Source: Streptomyces sp. WAC05374 (GTDB lineage Bacteria > Actinomycetota > Actinomycetes > Streptomycetales > Streptomycetaceae). Taken from it: a stretch of 64,000 nucleotides of DNA. The position numbers were made by a program, and so were the translations under genes. The stretch lies in the NCBI RefSeq assembly GCF_004353505.1, contig NZ_SMNQ01000020.1, positions 1 through 64,000 on the forward strand. Direction: 5' to 3'. Below the pieces are notes generated by a model. The model was not told the DNA's origin. It made no database searches and saw nothing but the letters and a program-made list of their open reading frames with translations. This document shows positions 8,014-17,239 of this stretch, piece by piece. Positions within the stretch are counted from its first letter, which is position 1. Every line of letters starts with the position of its first letter.

Positions 8014-9174
8014 TCATGGGTGATCGCCCGGTTCACCGCCGCGGCCCGGCCTCAGCCCGGTCTCGTCCAGGGCGCGCAGCACGTCCGCCACCAGGTCCTC
8101 GGCGTCCTCGGCACCGACCGAGAAGCGGATGAAGCCCTCGGGGACCGCGTCCCCGCCCCACCGCCCGCGCCGCTCGGCCGTGGAGCGCACCCCGCCGAAG
8201 CTGGTCGCGTCGTCCACCAGCCGCAGCGCCTCCAGGAAGCGCTCCGCCCGCTCCCGGTCGGGCAGCACGAAGGAGACGACCGACCCGAACCGGCGCATCT
8301 GCCCGGCCGCCACCTTGTGCGAGGGGTCGCCCGGCAGCCCCGGGTAGCGCACGCCGGTCACGTCCGCGCGCCCCGCCAGTGCTTCCGCGAGCGTCAGTGC
8401 GGTCGCGCACTGCCGGTCGACGCGGAGCTGGAGCGTCGCCAGCGACCGGTGCGCGAGCCAGGCCTCCATCGGCCCCGGGATCGCCCCGGCGATCTTGCGC
8501 CACCGCCGCACCCCCGCCGCCAGGGTGGTGTCACGGCAGGTCACGTGCCCGAGCAGGATGTCCCCGTGCCCGGTCAGCCCCTTGGTGTCGCTGGCCACGG
8601 AGAAGTCGGCGCCCAGCTCCAGCGGGCGCTGTCCCAGGGGGGTGGCGAGCGTGTTGTCGAGCGCCACCAGCGCACCTCCCGCGTGCGCGGCTGTCACCAG
8701 GCGCCGGACGTCGCACACGTCGAGCCCGGGGTTGGACGGCGTCTCGATCCACAGCAGGCGTGCTCCGTCCAGCACCGCGAGCTGGGCGTCGCCGCCGGTC
8801 GGCGCGGGGCGCACCTCGATCCCGTAGGCCTGGAGCTGCTCCCGCACGAGAGCCAGCGCCTGGTAGCCGTCGGCCGGAAGGACGACCGCGTCACCGGCCT
8901 TGAGCTGCGAGAACAGGACGGCGGAGATCGCGGCCATCCCGGAGGCGAAGACGACCGTCTCGGCCTCCGGCGTGCCGGGCGCCTCCAGCTCGCCGATGGC
9001 CCGCTCCAGATGCGTCCAGGTCGGGTTCTCGTCCCTCCCGTAGGTGTAGGGCCCGGTCGGCTCGCCCGGCAGGTGGTAGTGGGCGGCGAACACCGGCCCG
9101 GGGAGGGTGGGTTCGTACGCCTTCGGTTCGGGAAGGCCGGCCCGTACCGCCCTGGTTCCGTCGCCCCACGTCAT
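8014..9174 (-). CDS. cystathionine gamma-lyase / gamma-synthase family PLP enzyme
   Basis: This 386-residue protein is the size of Cys/Met-metabolism PLP enzymes. Visible signatures are the phosphate-binding FASGMAAISA segment, WIETPSNPGLDV, the LDNTLATP strand with its PLP-contacting Asp, and SDTKGLTGHGD, which contains the Schiff-base lysine. It probably cleaves cystathionine to cysteine, 2-oxobutyrate and ammonia. The ATG overlaps the stop of the upstream phosphatase gene (ATGA, 9171-9174), showing translational coupling. It is the last gene of a three-gene operon ended by the terminator at 7962-8008. Confidence 0.9.
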   Translation of the reverse strand: MTWGDGTRAVRAGLPEPKAYEPTLPGPVFAAHYHLPGEPTGPYTYGRDENPTWTHLERAIGELEAPGTPEAETVVFASGMAAISAVLFSQLKAGDAVVLPADGYQALALVREQLQAYGIEVRPAPTGGDAQLAVLDGARLLWIETPSNPGLDVCDVRRLVTAAHAGGALVALDNTLATPLGQRPLELGADFSVASDTKGLTGHGDILLGHVTCRDTTLAAGVRRWRKIAGAIPGPMEAWLAHRSLATLQLRVDRQCATALTLAEALAGRADVTGVRYPGLPGDPSHKVAAGQMRRFGSVVSFVLPDRERAERFLEALRLVDDATSFGGVRSTAERRGRWGGDAVPEGFIRFSVGAEDAEDLVADVLRALDETGLRPGRGGEPGDHP

Positions 9175-9668
9175 GCGGCACGCTCCTCAAGACTGTTCCG
9201 TACGGCGACGAGCAGCCCTTCGCTCGCCGCCTCCACCATGGCCAGGCACTCCTCGAAGCCCGCCCGCGAGCCGTAGTACGGATCGGGGACGTCGAGGTCG
9301 GCCGGTGCCGCCGGGTCGTACGACCGCAGCAGTCGTATCTTCGCCGCCTCCATGGGCGTGGGCGCGAGCCGGATCAGCTCCCGCCGGTGGCTCCCGTCCA
9401 GCGCGATCACCAGGTCGAGCCGTGCGAACCAGGACGGGCGGAACCGCCGGGCGGTGTGCTCGGTCCCGTAACCGTGCTCGTCGAGGACGGAGAGGGCACG
9501 CGGGTCGGCGCCGTCCCCCTCGTGCCAGCCGCCGGTGCCCGCGCTGTCGACCTCCACCAGGCCGCCGAGCCCGGCCTCCGCCACCCTCGCGCGGAAGACG
9601 GACGCGGCCATCGGCGAGCGGCATATGTTGCCGGTGCAGACGAAGCAGACGCGGTAGGCGGTGCGCAC
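9171..9668 (-). CDS. low molecular weight protein-tyrosine phosphatase
   Basis: This 165-residue protein has the P-loop VCFVCTGNICRSP (CX5R type: CTGNICR) close to its N-terminus and the general-acid aspartate in DVPDPYYGS near the C-terminus, the complete catalytic set of low-molecular-weight PTPs. The GTG at 9668 leaves five residues before the first strand, the family norm; a longer frame to 9809 would overlap the holin-like gene. It removes phosphate from tyrosine residues in the cytoplasm and has been linked to secondary metabolism in Streptomyces (PtpA type). It lies 14 bases after the holin-like gene and overlaps the cystathionine lyase start. Confidence 0.92.
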   Translation of the reverse strand: MRTAYRVCFVCTGNICRSPMAASVFRARVAEAGLGGLVEVDSAGTGGWHEGDGADPRALSVLDEHGYGTEHTARRFRPSWFARLDLVIALDGSHRRELIRLAPTPMEAAKIRLLRSYDPAAPADLDVPDPYYGSRAGFEECLAMVEAASEGLLVAVRNSLEERAA

Positions 9669-9682
9669 TGGTCTCACCCGGC

Positions 9683-10063
9683 TCAGTCCCTGCCGTCGGG
9701 CAGGACGACGTTCATGGCCCACGAGACGACGGAGATGATCAGGCCGCCGAGCACGGCGGTCCAGAAGCCCTCGACGTGGAAGTTGAGGCCCAGCGTGTCG
9801 GCGAGCCACGAGGTGAGCAGCAGCATCAGCGCGTTCACGATCAGCGTGAACAGGCCCAGCGTGAGGATGAACAGCGGCAGGGTGAGAAGCTTCACCACAG
9901 GCTTGACGAGGGTGTTCACGACGCCGAAGACCAGGGCCACCAGGACCAGGGTCAGGGCCTTCTTGCCGGTGCTGTCACCGGTGAGCGTGATGTCGGCGAG
10001 CAGCCAGATCGCCACGGCCAGCGCGGCCGCGTTCGCGATCGTCTTGACGAGGAAATTCATCAT
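9683..10063 (-). CDS. phage-holin-4-like small membrane protein
   Basis: This 126-residue protein has four hydrophobic segments and the family pattern FLVKTIANAAAL at the start and VNTLVKPVVKLLTLPL in the middle. It matches the Phage_holin_4_2 family of membrane proteins, which despite the name is a chromosomal housekeeping family in actinomycetes. Function is unknown. Two adjacent ATG codons (10063 and 10060) are possible starts and no clear ribosome site precedes them. It is the first gene of the operon with the tyrosine phosphatase and cystathionine lyase, divergent from the cupin gene. Confidence 0.85.
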   Translation of the reverse strand: MMNFLVKTIANAAALAVAIWLLADITLTGDSTGKKALTLVLVALVFGVVNTLVKPVVKLLTLPLFILTLGLFTLIVNALMLLLTSWLADTLGLNFHVEGFWTAVLGGLIISVVSWAMNVVLPDGRD

Positions 10064-10114
10064 GTGTCTGATCGTGGCAGACCCGATCGGACGAAGGGCA
10101 GGGGCGGACGGACC

Positions 10115-10432
10115 ATGAAGGCATTCCGACTGGACGAGCTGGAGGCGGAGCGCGTCGCCAATGACGGCGCGTATCTGCAGTTCCTTCGGGAGCGGAACAT
10201 GTCGGTGGGCCTGTACGCGCTGGACGCCGGGCAGCTCGATCCGCAGCAGCCGCACAAGGAGGACGAGGTGTACTTCGTCGTCAGCGGGCGTGCGTCGATC
10301 ACGGTGGGGACGGAGACGACGCAGGTGGGGCGGGGGAGCGTGGTCTACGTGCCGGCCGGGGTGCCGCACAAGTTCCACCACATCACCGAGGACCTGCGGG
10401 TGATGGTGGTCTTCTCCCCGCCGGAGAGCTGA
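10115..10432 (+). CDS. small cupin-domain protein
   Basis: This 105-residue single cupin has motif 1 around QPHKEDEVYFVVSG (residues 45-58) and motif 2 GSVVYVPAGVPHKF (74-87). It retains two metal-type histidines and a Glu, fewer than in classical cupins, so it may bind metal weakly or act only as a binding fold. The ATG at 10115 is divergent from the holin-like operon, 51 bases away. No pathway can be assigned from the context. Confidence 0.85.
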   Translation: MKAFRLDELEAERVANDGAYLQFLRERNMSVGLYALDAGQLDPQQPHKEDEVYFVVSGRASITVGTETTQVGRGSVVYVPAGVPHKFHHITEDLRVMVVFSPPES

Positions 10433-10616
10433 GTCCCGTCCGGGACCCCGGCCGGACCTCTTCCGGGCGCCGCCCGTACGCATCCGGAACCCGTCCGGAC
10501 CCTAGGGGAAGGATCAGGGGAGAGCCGGGGGCCGTGGAGCACCCGTCGCGCGTCCCCGGCACCTAGCATCGAAGGTGCCAACGGTAGGAATGGTCACCAG
10601 AGATGAGGTCGGGACA

Positions 10617-10838
10617 ATGGCGGCGGTACGGGAAATGCTCGCGGGGATGCCCTGGTGGGTCAAGTGGATCGCCATACCCGTCGTCGCGCTGGTGGTCTTC
10701 GGAAGCCTGATCGGCACGGTGATCAGTGTGCTGATCGGGCTGCTGTTCAAGGTGCTGGTGTTCGCCGTGCTGGTCGGTGGACTCATTTACGTCGTACGGA
10801 AGTTCATGTCGTCCTCGTCGTCCCGGGGCGACTGGTGA
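10617..10838 (+). CDS. DUF5326-like small membrane protein
   Basis: This 73-residue protein starts with MAAVREMLAGMPWWVKW, has two hydrophobic helices (residues about 18-36 and 38-58) and ends in a Ser-rich SSSSSRGDW tail. The WWVKWIA and VVRKFMSSSSS features match a Streptomyces-specific small membrane protein family of unknown function. The ATG at 10617 has GAGG eight bases upstream. No partner gene is evident; a hairpin at 10921-10949 follows. Confidence 0.8.
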   Translation: MAAVREMLAGMPWWVKWIAIPVVALVVFGSLIGTVISVLIGLLFKVLVFAVLVGGLIYVVRKFMSSSSSRGDW

Positions 10839-10920
10839 GATCCCCCGGACATTCGTCCGTGCGCCAGCCCGGGTGTTAGCCCGGGCGGGGGAACGGCCCC
10901 GGCGAAACCTCACCCCGAAC

Positions 10921-10969
10921 GGAGGCTGCCATTAGAGTGGCAAGCCTCCGCTGCCCTTGGAATCAAGGG
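10921..10969. promoter_or_regulatory. two hairpins between DUF5326-like gene and ssgR
   Basis: GGAGGCTGCCA (10921-10931) pairs with TGGCAaGCCTCC (10938-10949) with one bulged base, and directly after it CCCTTG-gaat-CAAGGG (10954-10969) forms a second inverted repeat. The pair could end the upstream transcript or be an operator/attenuator region of ssgR, whose start is 63 bases further on. Confidence 0.45.
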
Positions 10970-11032
10970 GTTTACCTACGCCCTACCAGCGGTTTGTACG
11001 ACTGAACTGGGCGTAATGCCTGGGGGTGACCT

Positions 11033-11914
11033 TTGGCCACGGCACCGCATTCCCCTCCCACCCGTACCCCGATCCCTTTCCCCTCCCGCTCCCCCGCTTC
11101 CTCCCGCTCCCTGACTCCGCCTCCCGCCCCCGCGCGGGCTCCCGAGCCGGAGCCCGCGGCCGCCGCCGCGCCGACGCTCATCGGTTCCGTGCAGCGGGCG
11201 CTGAGGCTGCTGGAGGCGGTGGCGTCCCACACCGACGGCGCGCCCGCCAAGCAGCTCGCGCGCGAGACGGGTTTGCCGCTGCCGACCGCCTACCACCTGC
11301 TGCGCACCCTGACGCACGAGGGATATCTGCGCCGGGAGAGCGGGGTGTTCGTCCTCGGGGAGGCGGTGGCGCGGCTGGCGGGCGGCGCGGCGTTGCAGAA
11401 TCGTCGCAGCAAGATCGAGAGCTCGCTCGCGCACTGGCGCGACACGATCGGTGTCCCCGTGTACTTCGCCGTCTACCGTGACGGCGAGATCGAACTCATC
11501 TCGGTCTCCGACACCCCGTCCGTGCCCGCCGTCGATGAGTGGGCGGACTTCCGGGAGACGGGACACGCCCACGCCATCGGCCAGTGCCTGCTCAGCCAGC
11601 TCGACGAGCCGTCCCGGCGCGACCACCTGGACCGCCACCCCGTGCAGGCCATCACCCCGTACACGGTCCGTGACGGACGGACGCTGCTGGAGCGGCTCCG
11701 GACCACGCAGCGGATGCAGCCGGTGGTCGAGCGCCAGGAGTACGCGCTCGGCACGGTCTGCGCGGCCATTCCCGTCACGGCGGGGTCCACCGCCGCCACG
11801 ATGGCCATTTCCGTCCCCATCCACCAGGAACAACGGCTGCTGCCCGCGGTGGAGCGGCTGCGCGGAGAGGTGGGGAGGCTGTTCAGTTCACTCGTGTTCT
11901 CTATCAGTATCTGA
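11033..11914 (+). CDS. ssgR: IclR-type regulator SsgR
   Basis: The protein is 293 residues from the TTG at 11033. The first 45 residues are Pro/Ser/Ala-rich; the winged helix follows (SVQRALRLLEAV, then GLPLPTAYHLLRTL), then an IclR effector domain with RETGHAHAIGQCLL and a C-terminal AAIPV strand. SsgR of S. coelicolor is an IclR protein that activates the next gene, ssgA, and the adjacency here supports the same pairing. GGGGGTGA precedes the TTG closely; the exact start within the low-complexity N-terminus is uncertain. Its role is developmental control of sporulation-specific division. Confidence 0.87.
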   Translation: MATAPHSPPTRTPIPFPSRSPASSRSLTPPPAPARAPEPEPAAAAAPTLIGSVQRALRLLEAVASHTDGAPAKQLARETGLPLPTAYHLLRTLTHEGYLRRESGVFVLGEAVARLAGGAALQNRRSKIESSLAHWRDTIGVPVYFAVYRDGEIELISVSDTPSVPAVDEWADFRETGHAHAIGQCLLSQLDEPSRRDHLDRHPVQAITPYTVRDGRTLLERLRTTQRMQPVVERQEYALGTVCAAIPVTAGSTAATMAISVPIHQEQRLLPAVERLRGEVGRLFSSLVFSISI

Positions 11915-12062
11915 AAAATCACTCCTTGTGATCCTGTAGGGCATACAGGACGATGGCGTCAAGAGGCCAGTGCGGATCTTTCCTGGCCGATTTTCCAGCC
12001 GCTTTCTCACCGATCTTCATGAGCTGTTGTTCACCACTGCTTCATCCATTGCGGGGTACATG

Positions 12063-12497
12063 ATGCGCGAGTCGGTTCAGGCCGAAGTCCTGATGAGCTT
12101 CGTCGTCTCCGAGGAGCTTTCCTTCAGGATTCCGGTCGAGCTGGGGTACGAGACGAGAGATCCGTTCGCGGTTCGGATGACGTTCCACCTGCCCGGCGAT
12201 GCCCCGGTCACTTGGGCATTCGGCCGGGAGCTGCTGGTGGACGGGATCAATGGGCCGAGCGGTGACGGCGATGTGCACATCACGCCGACCGGACCCGAGG
12301 ACCTGTCGGACGTCAGCATCAGGCTCCAGGTCGGTGCCGACCGCGCGGTGTTCCGGTCCAGCGCGCCGCCCCTGGTGGCCTTCCTCGACCGCACCGACAA
12401 GCTGGTGCCGCTGGGGCAGGAGCGCACGCTCGGTGATTTCGAGGACCACTTGGAGGAAGCCCTCGGCCGCATCCTCGCCGAGGAGAACGCCGGCTGA
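12063..12497 (+). CDS. ssgA: sporulation and cell division protein SsgA
   Basis: This 144-residue protein belongs to the SsgA-like proteins unique to morphologically complex actinomycetes. The family core is visible as SEELSFRIPVEL, DPFAVRMTFHLPG, TWAFGRELLVDGI and FLDRTDKLVPLG. The N-terminus MRESVQAEV aligns with the SsgB start, so ATG 12063 is preferred over the neighbouring ATG at 12060 and over an internal ATG at 12093. SsgA helps position SsgB and hence FtsZ rings at sporulation septa. It lies 148 bases downstream of its activator gene ssgR; the gap is large enough for its own promoter. Confidence 0.93.
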   Translation: MRESVQAEVLMSFVVSEELSFRIPVELGYETRDPFAVRMTFHLPGDAPVTWAFGRELLVDGINGPSGDGDVHITPTGPEDLSDVSIRLQVGADRAVFRSSAPPLVAFLDRTDKLVPLGQERTLGDFEDHLEEALGRILAEENAG

Positions 12498-12515
12498 GGG
12501 CTCCGCCCGGGGGCC

Positions 12516-12770
12516 AGGGGGTGTCTTGCCGATCTCGCCGGGCTCGCGACGCCTGGCACGCACGCTCGCTGCGTTGTCGTCGGTCGCCAATGTCCCCCGT
12601 AGCCCTACGGGCACGGGAGGTGCCCCCACCGCAGTGGCTCCTCCCCCTGCCTTCGGCGGGGGGACCCCCACCTCCGCCTGGCGATGCGTCCCCTCGGCCC
12701 TGGCAGCCGGGGGAGACCCCATGCACCAGACGCCGCTCCCTGATCCGGCCTGATCGACAAGACACCCCCT
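12516..12770. repeat. MITE-like element with 19-bp terminal inverted repeats
   Basis: AGGGGGTGTCTTGCCGATC (12516-12534) recurs in inverted form as GATCGACAAGACACCCCCT (12752-12770) with a single mismatch, bounding a 255-bp non-coding block rich in internal palindromes. The right end runs into the last two bases of the YibE-like stop codon. Size, inverted ends and lack of coding capacity resemble a miniature inverted-repeat element; a large structured bidirectional terminator is the alternative. No second copy was noticed in the window. Confidence 0.6.
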
Positions 12771-14103
12771 ACCGCTTGCGCCGTCGTCCCCGCCCCCCGG
12801 CGCGGACGCCCGCCGGTGCCTCGGGGCCCGGCCGGTCGGCCGAGACGACCAGGGCGGCCAGCGCGGTGGTCACCGGCACCGAGGCCACCAGACCGATCGA
12901 ACCCACCAGAGTCCGCACGATTTCCTCGGCGACCAGTTCGCTGTTGGCGACCGTGCCCACGCTGCTCTGCGCGATCGAGAACAGCAGCAGCAGGGGCAGG
13001 GCCGCACCCGCGTACGCGAGCACCAGAGTGTTCACCACCGAGGCGATGTGGTCGCGACCGATCCGGATACTGGCCCGGTACAGGGCCCGCGGTCCCATCC
13101 TCGGGTCCGCCTGGTGCAGTTCCCACACCGCGGACGTCTGGGTCACGGTCACGTCGTCCAGGACACCGAGCGAACCGATGATGATGCCGGCGAGCAGCAG
13201 GCCGGACATGTCGATCTCCGGGTAGAGGCCGTGGATGAGGCCCGTGTTGTCGTCGGTGTTGCCGGTCAGCGAGGCCCAGTCGATGAACAGCGAGCCGAGG
13301 AGCCCGATCAGCAGCAGCGAGATCAGCGTGCCCAGCACCGCGACGGAGGTGCGCGCGGTGAGCCCGTGGCAACTGTAGAGCGCGATCAGCATGATGGCGC
13401 TCGACCCCACCACCGCCACGAGCAGCGGGTTCGACCCCTGGAGGATCGCGGGCAGGATGAACACGGTCAGCACGGCGAAGCTCACGGCCAGCGCGATCAG
13501 TGCCATCACCCCGCGCATCCGGCCGACGGCCACCACCACCAGCGCGAAGATCCCCGCCAGGACCAGCATCGGAACCTTCCGGTTCACATCGGTCACCGAA
13601 TACTGGAGGTCACGCGGGGCGTCCGGGGCGTAGGCCACCACCACCCCCTGACCCTCCTCCAACTGGCGGGGCGCGTCGGGCTGCACGACCTCGACGAACC
13701 GCCGGCCCTTGTCCTTGCCGGTCGTGACCTCGACCGTCGCCTTCGTGCACTGCCCCTGCTGGGCGTTGACCGCCTCACGGCCCTCCGGGGTGGTCGTGTC
13801 GCCGGTCGGCGGGACCTGCGCGGCGTTCACGTCCCGGCAGTCGACCTTCTCGGTCTGGACCACCGTGCCCTGCTCGGTCTGCCGGTCGAAGCCGACGCCC
13901 GTGCGTTCGTGCTCCGGGGCACCACCGGGCCACAGGACGACGAGGCCGACCAGCACGGCCGTCGCGAAGGGGATCAGGACCGCGGCGATGACCTTCCGCA
14001 GGTGCTTGGAGACGGGCGCGGCGGGGCCGTGGCCATGGGCATGGCTGTGGGTATGACCATGTGCCTGTCCGGTCGGTTCGGGGGGCTGCTGCGAGGAAGT
14101 CAC
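12769..14103 (-). CDS. YibE/F family multi-pass membrane protein
   Basis: This 444-residue protein has a His-rich N-terminus (HGHTHSHAHGHG, residues about 15-26), one hydrophobic segment near 40-60, a soluble extracytoplasmic domain of about 120 residues, then at least six further transmembrane helices. GSLGVLDDVTVTQTSA and the ALYRASIRIGRDH stretch are signatures of the YibE/F family. Function is unknown; a transport role has been suggested for the family, and the His cluster may bind metal. The start is GTG 14103 with a poor ribosome site. It is divergent from thiC; its stop codon lies in the right end of the inverted-repeat element at 12516-12770. Confidence 0.85.
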   Translation of the reverse strand: MTSSQQPPEPTGQAHGHTHSHAHGHGPAAPVSKHLRKVIAAVLIPFATAVLVGLVVLWPGGAPEHERTGVGFDRQTEQGTVVQTEKVDCRDVNAAQVPPTGDTTTPEGREAVNAQQGQCTKATVEVTTGKDKGRRFVEVVQPDAPRQLEEGQGVVVAYAPDAPRDLQYSVTDVNRKVPMLVLAGIFALVVVAVGRMRGVMALIALAVSFAVLTVFILPAILQGSNPLLVAVVGSSAIMLIALYSCHGLTARTSVAVLGTLISLLLIGLLGSLFIDWASLTGNTDDNTGLIHGLYPEIDMSGLLLAGIIIGSLGVLDDVTVTQTSAVWELHQADPRMGPRALYRASIRIGRDHIASVVNTLVLAYAGAALPLLLLFSIAQSSVGTVANSELVAEEIVRTLVGSIGLVASVPVTTALAALVVSADRPGPEAPAGVRAGGRGRRRKR

Positions 14104-14138
14104 CGACCGATCATCGCAAGAACGACCGGGGCCCTCTG

Positions 14139-14166
14139 TTCAGCGTGGCCGGGATGGCGCTAGCGT
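14139..14166 (+). promoter_or_regulatory. putative thiC promoter
   Basis: TTCAGC (14139-14144) and TAGCGT (14161-14166) are spaced by 16 bases. TAGCGT is a good Streptomyces -10, and the position puts the transcript start about 10-20 bases before the TPP aptamer. Confidence 0.5.
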
Positions 14167-14184
14167 GGTGGCACCTTTGCACAC

Positions 14185-14294
14185 GCGGGAGCTCGGAGCA
14201 CCGGGCTGAGAGGGCGCTGACATCCGTACGACGGGTACGGAGATGGCTGCGTCGACCGCCGAACCTGTTACCGGGTAATGCCGGCGTAGGGAGT
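14185..14294 (+). promoter_or_regulatory. TPP riboswitch (THI element)
   Basis: The two most conserved TPP-aptamer blocks are present: GGGCTGAGAGG (14203-14213) and ACCTGttACCGGGTAATGCCGGCGTAGGGA (about 14263-14292), with a variable hairpin (CCGTACgacGGGTACGG) between them. Thiamine pyrophosphate binding should repress thiC. The 3-prime end GTAGGGAG overlaps the likely ribosome site of thiC, so control is probably at translation initiation. Confidence 0.96.
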
Positions 14295-14296
14295 AG

Positions 14297-16084
<1,788 letters not shown>

Positions 16085-16114
16085 CGCCGACGCCCGCCGA
16101 TGGAGCGCCTGCCT

Positions 16115-16128
16115 GTTTCACGTGAAAC
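16115..16128. other. parS site 3 (first of a pair)
   Basis: Perfect GTTTCACGTGAAAC, 30 bases after the thiC stop. Its centre is 22 bp from that of the next copy, about two helical turns. Confidence 0.95.
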
Positions 16129-16136
16129 ATCCGTTC

Positions 16137-16150
16137 GTTTCACGTGAAAC
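16137..16150. other. parS site 4 (second of a pair)
   Basis: Perfect GTTTCACGTGAAAC separated by 8 bases (ATCCGTTC) from the preceding copy. Confidence 0.95.
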
Positions 16151-16261
16151 AGGCGCTCACGGCGATGCCGGCCGGCCCTGGCCGACCGGTCGTTGCGCGG
16201 CCGTTGCCCGGCCGGACCAGTGGGCGCTCGGTCGGGCGGCCGCGTGACACGGGTGACCCGC

Positions 16262-17074
16262 TCAGTCCGGCTGGTGCTCCGGGCCACCGAAATCGGGGCT
16301 TGTGAAGTCGGGGCTGGTGAACGCCGGGCGGGAACCGGCGCCGCCCTCGCCGGGGCTGGAGAAGTCGGGGCCGCTGTAGCCCACCTTCGGAATCCGGCCG
16401 ACGTGGCGCGGAGGCACCCCTGACAGGGGGTCCGCGCTGGGATCGGCCAGCGCGTTCCTGAGGAACGGCAGAATCCCCCGCTCCAGCAGGGCGTGGCGCC
16501 ATGCCTCCCTGGCACGGGACACCTCGTCGGGCAGCTCACCGCCCGGCTCCTGGGCCGGTACCGCGGTGGAGCTGTTGCGCAACGCCGTCACCAGCAGGCC
16601 GATGGCGGCTGCCAGGATGCCGGCCGCCGTCACGGCACCGAAGAACCAGCCCGCCGCGAGCAGGGAGTCCGCGAAGGCGGGGGCCGGGTCGAGCGCCTTC
16701 AGGACGTAGCCCACCAGCAGGAAGATCACGGCGGCCGTGCCCGCGAGGACCGGCGCCAGCACGGTGACGATGACACCGACCCCGGCACCCGTGTCGTTCT
16801 CGTCGTCGGACGAGGCCAGGACGGAGCCGATGGCCGCCATACCGGTGGGGTTGCGCGACTCCTCGCGCACCTTGACGAAGTGGTCGTACTCCGCGGCGGC
16901 GGCCGCGGAGATCAGCGCGGTTGCGTTCAGGGCCATGGTGCGCAACTGCTCGGTGTTGAGCCGCTGCCCGATCCCGGCGAGATCCGGACGGTCGTGTGCG
17001 GTGCGCAGCGCGTCGTCGAGGACACGCTCGTACTCGGCGCGGTCCTCGGTCAGCAGGTGCGGAGCGCTTTTCAT
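16262..17074 (-). CDS. hypothetical two-helix membrane protein
   Basis: I do not recognise a family function for this 270-residue protein. It has an N-terminal soluble helical part with LNTEQLRTMALNATALISAAAAAEYDHF, two strong transmembrane segments (about residues 105-130 and 140-165), a cytoplasmic helical region around REAWRHALLERGILPFLRNAL, and a C-terminal tail with imperfect repeats of the type SPDFTSPDFGGP. The ATG at 17074 has GGGGG six bases upstream; an in-frame ATG at 17080 abuts that site. It probably forms its own transcription unit between thiC and the metallophosphatase. Confidence 0.75.
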   Translation of the reverse strand: MKSAPHLLTEDRAEYERVLDDALRTAHDRPDLAGIGQRLNTEQLRTMALNATALISAAAAAEYDHFVKVREESRNPTGMAAIGSVLASSDDENDTGAGVGVIVTVLAPVLAGTAAVIFLLVGYVLKALDPAPAFADSLLAAGWFFGAVTAAGILAAAIGLLVTALRNSSTAVPAQEPGGELPDEVSRAREAWRHALLERGILPFLRNALADPSADPLSGVPPRHVGRIPKVGYSGPDFSSPGEGGAGSRPAFTSPDFTSPDFGGPEHQPD

Positions 17075-17239
17075 GTGCATCCCCCGATGCTCCGTAGGCC
17101 CGGTTTGCCCGCGTAGAACGGGCAGTTGGGCAGAAACGGAGGAGAGCCTGCTACGGAAATACCGATGGTAGAGCGGTTACGGCAAGGGGTGACAGAGGAA
17201 TTCCGGAAATCGCCTGGCCCGACTGCGCAGCGTCACGTC

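Larger units (their letters stand above)
16103..16158. terminator. hairpin formed by the paired parS sites
   Basis: GCCTGTTTCACGTGAAAC (16111-16128) is the exact reverse complement of GTTTCACGTGAAACAGGC (16137-16154), an 18-bp stem with an 8-base loop. A 4-base slip extends it with GAGC (16103-16106) and GCTC (16155-16158). Transcribed after thiC, this would be a strong terminator in addition to a ParB landing pad. Confidence 0.7.

Noticed and set aside
9683-10063. Prophage remnant suggested by the holin-like gene
   Set aside because: The Phage_holin_4_2 type family is common in actinomycete chromosomes and no other phage genes are near; it sits in an operon with ptpA-like and cystathionine lyase genes.
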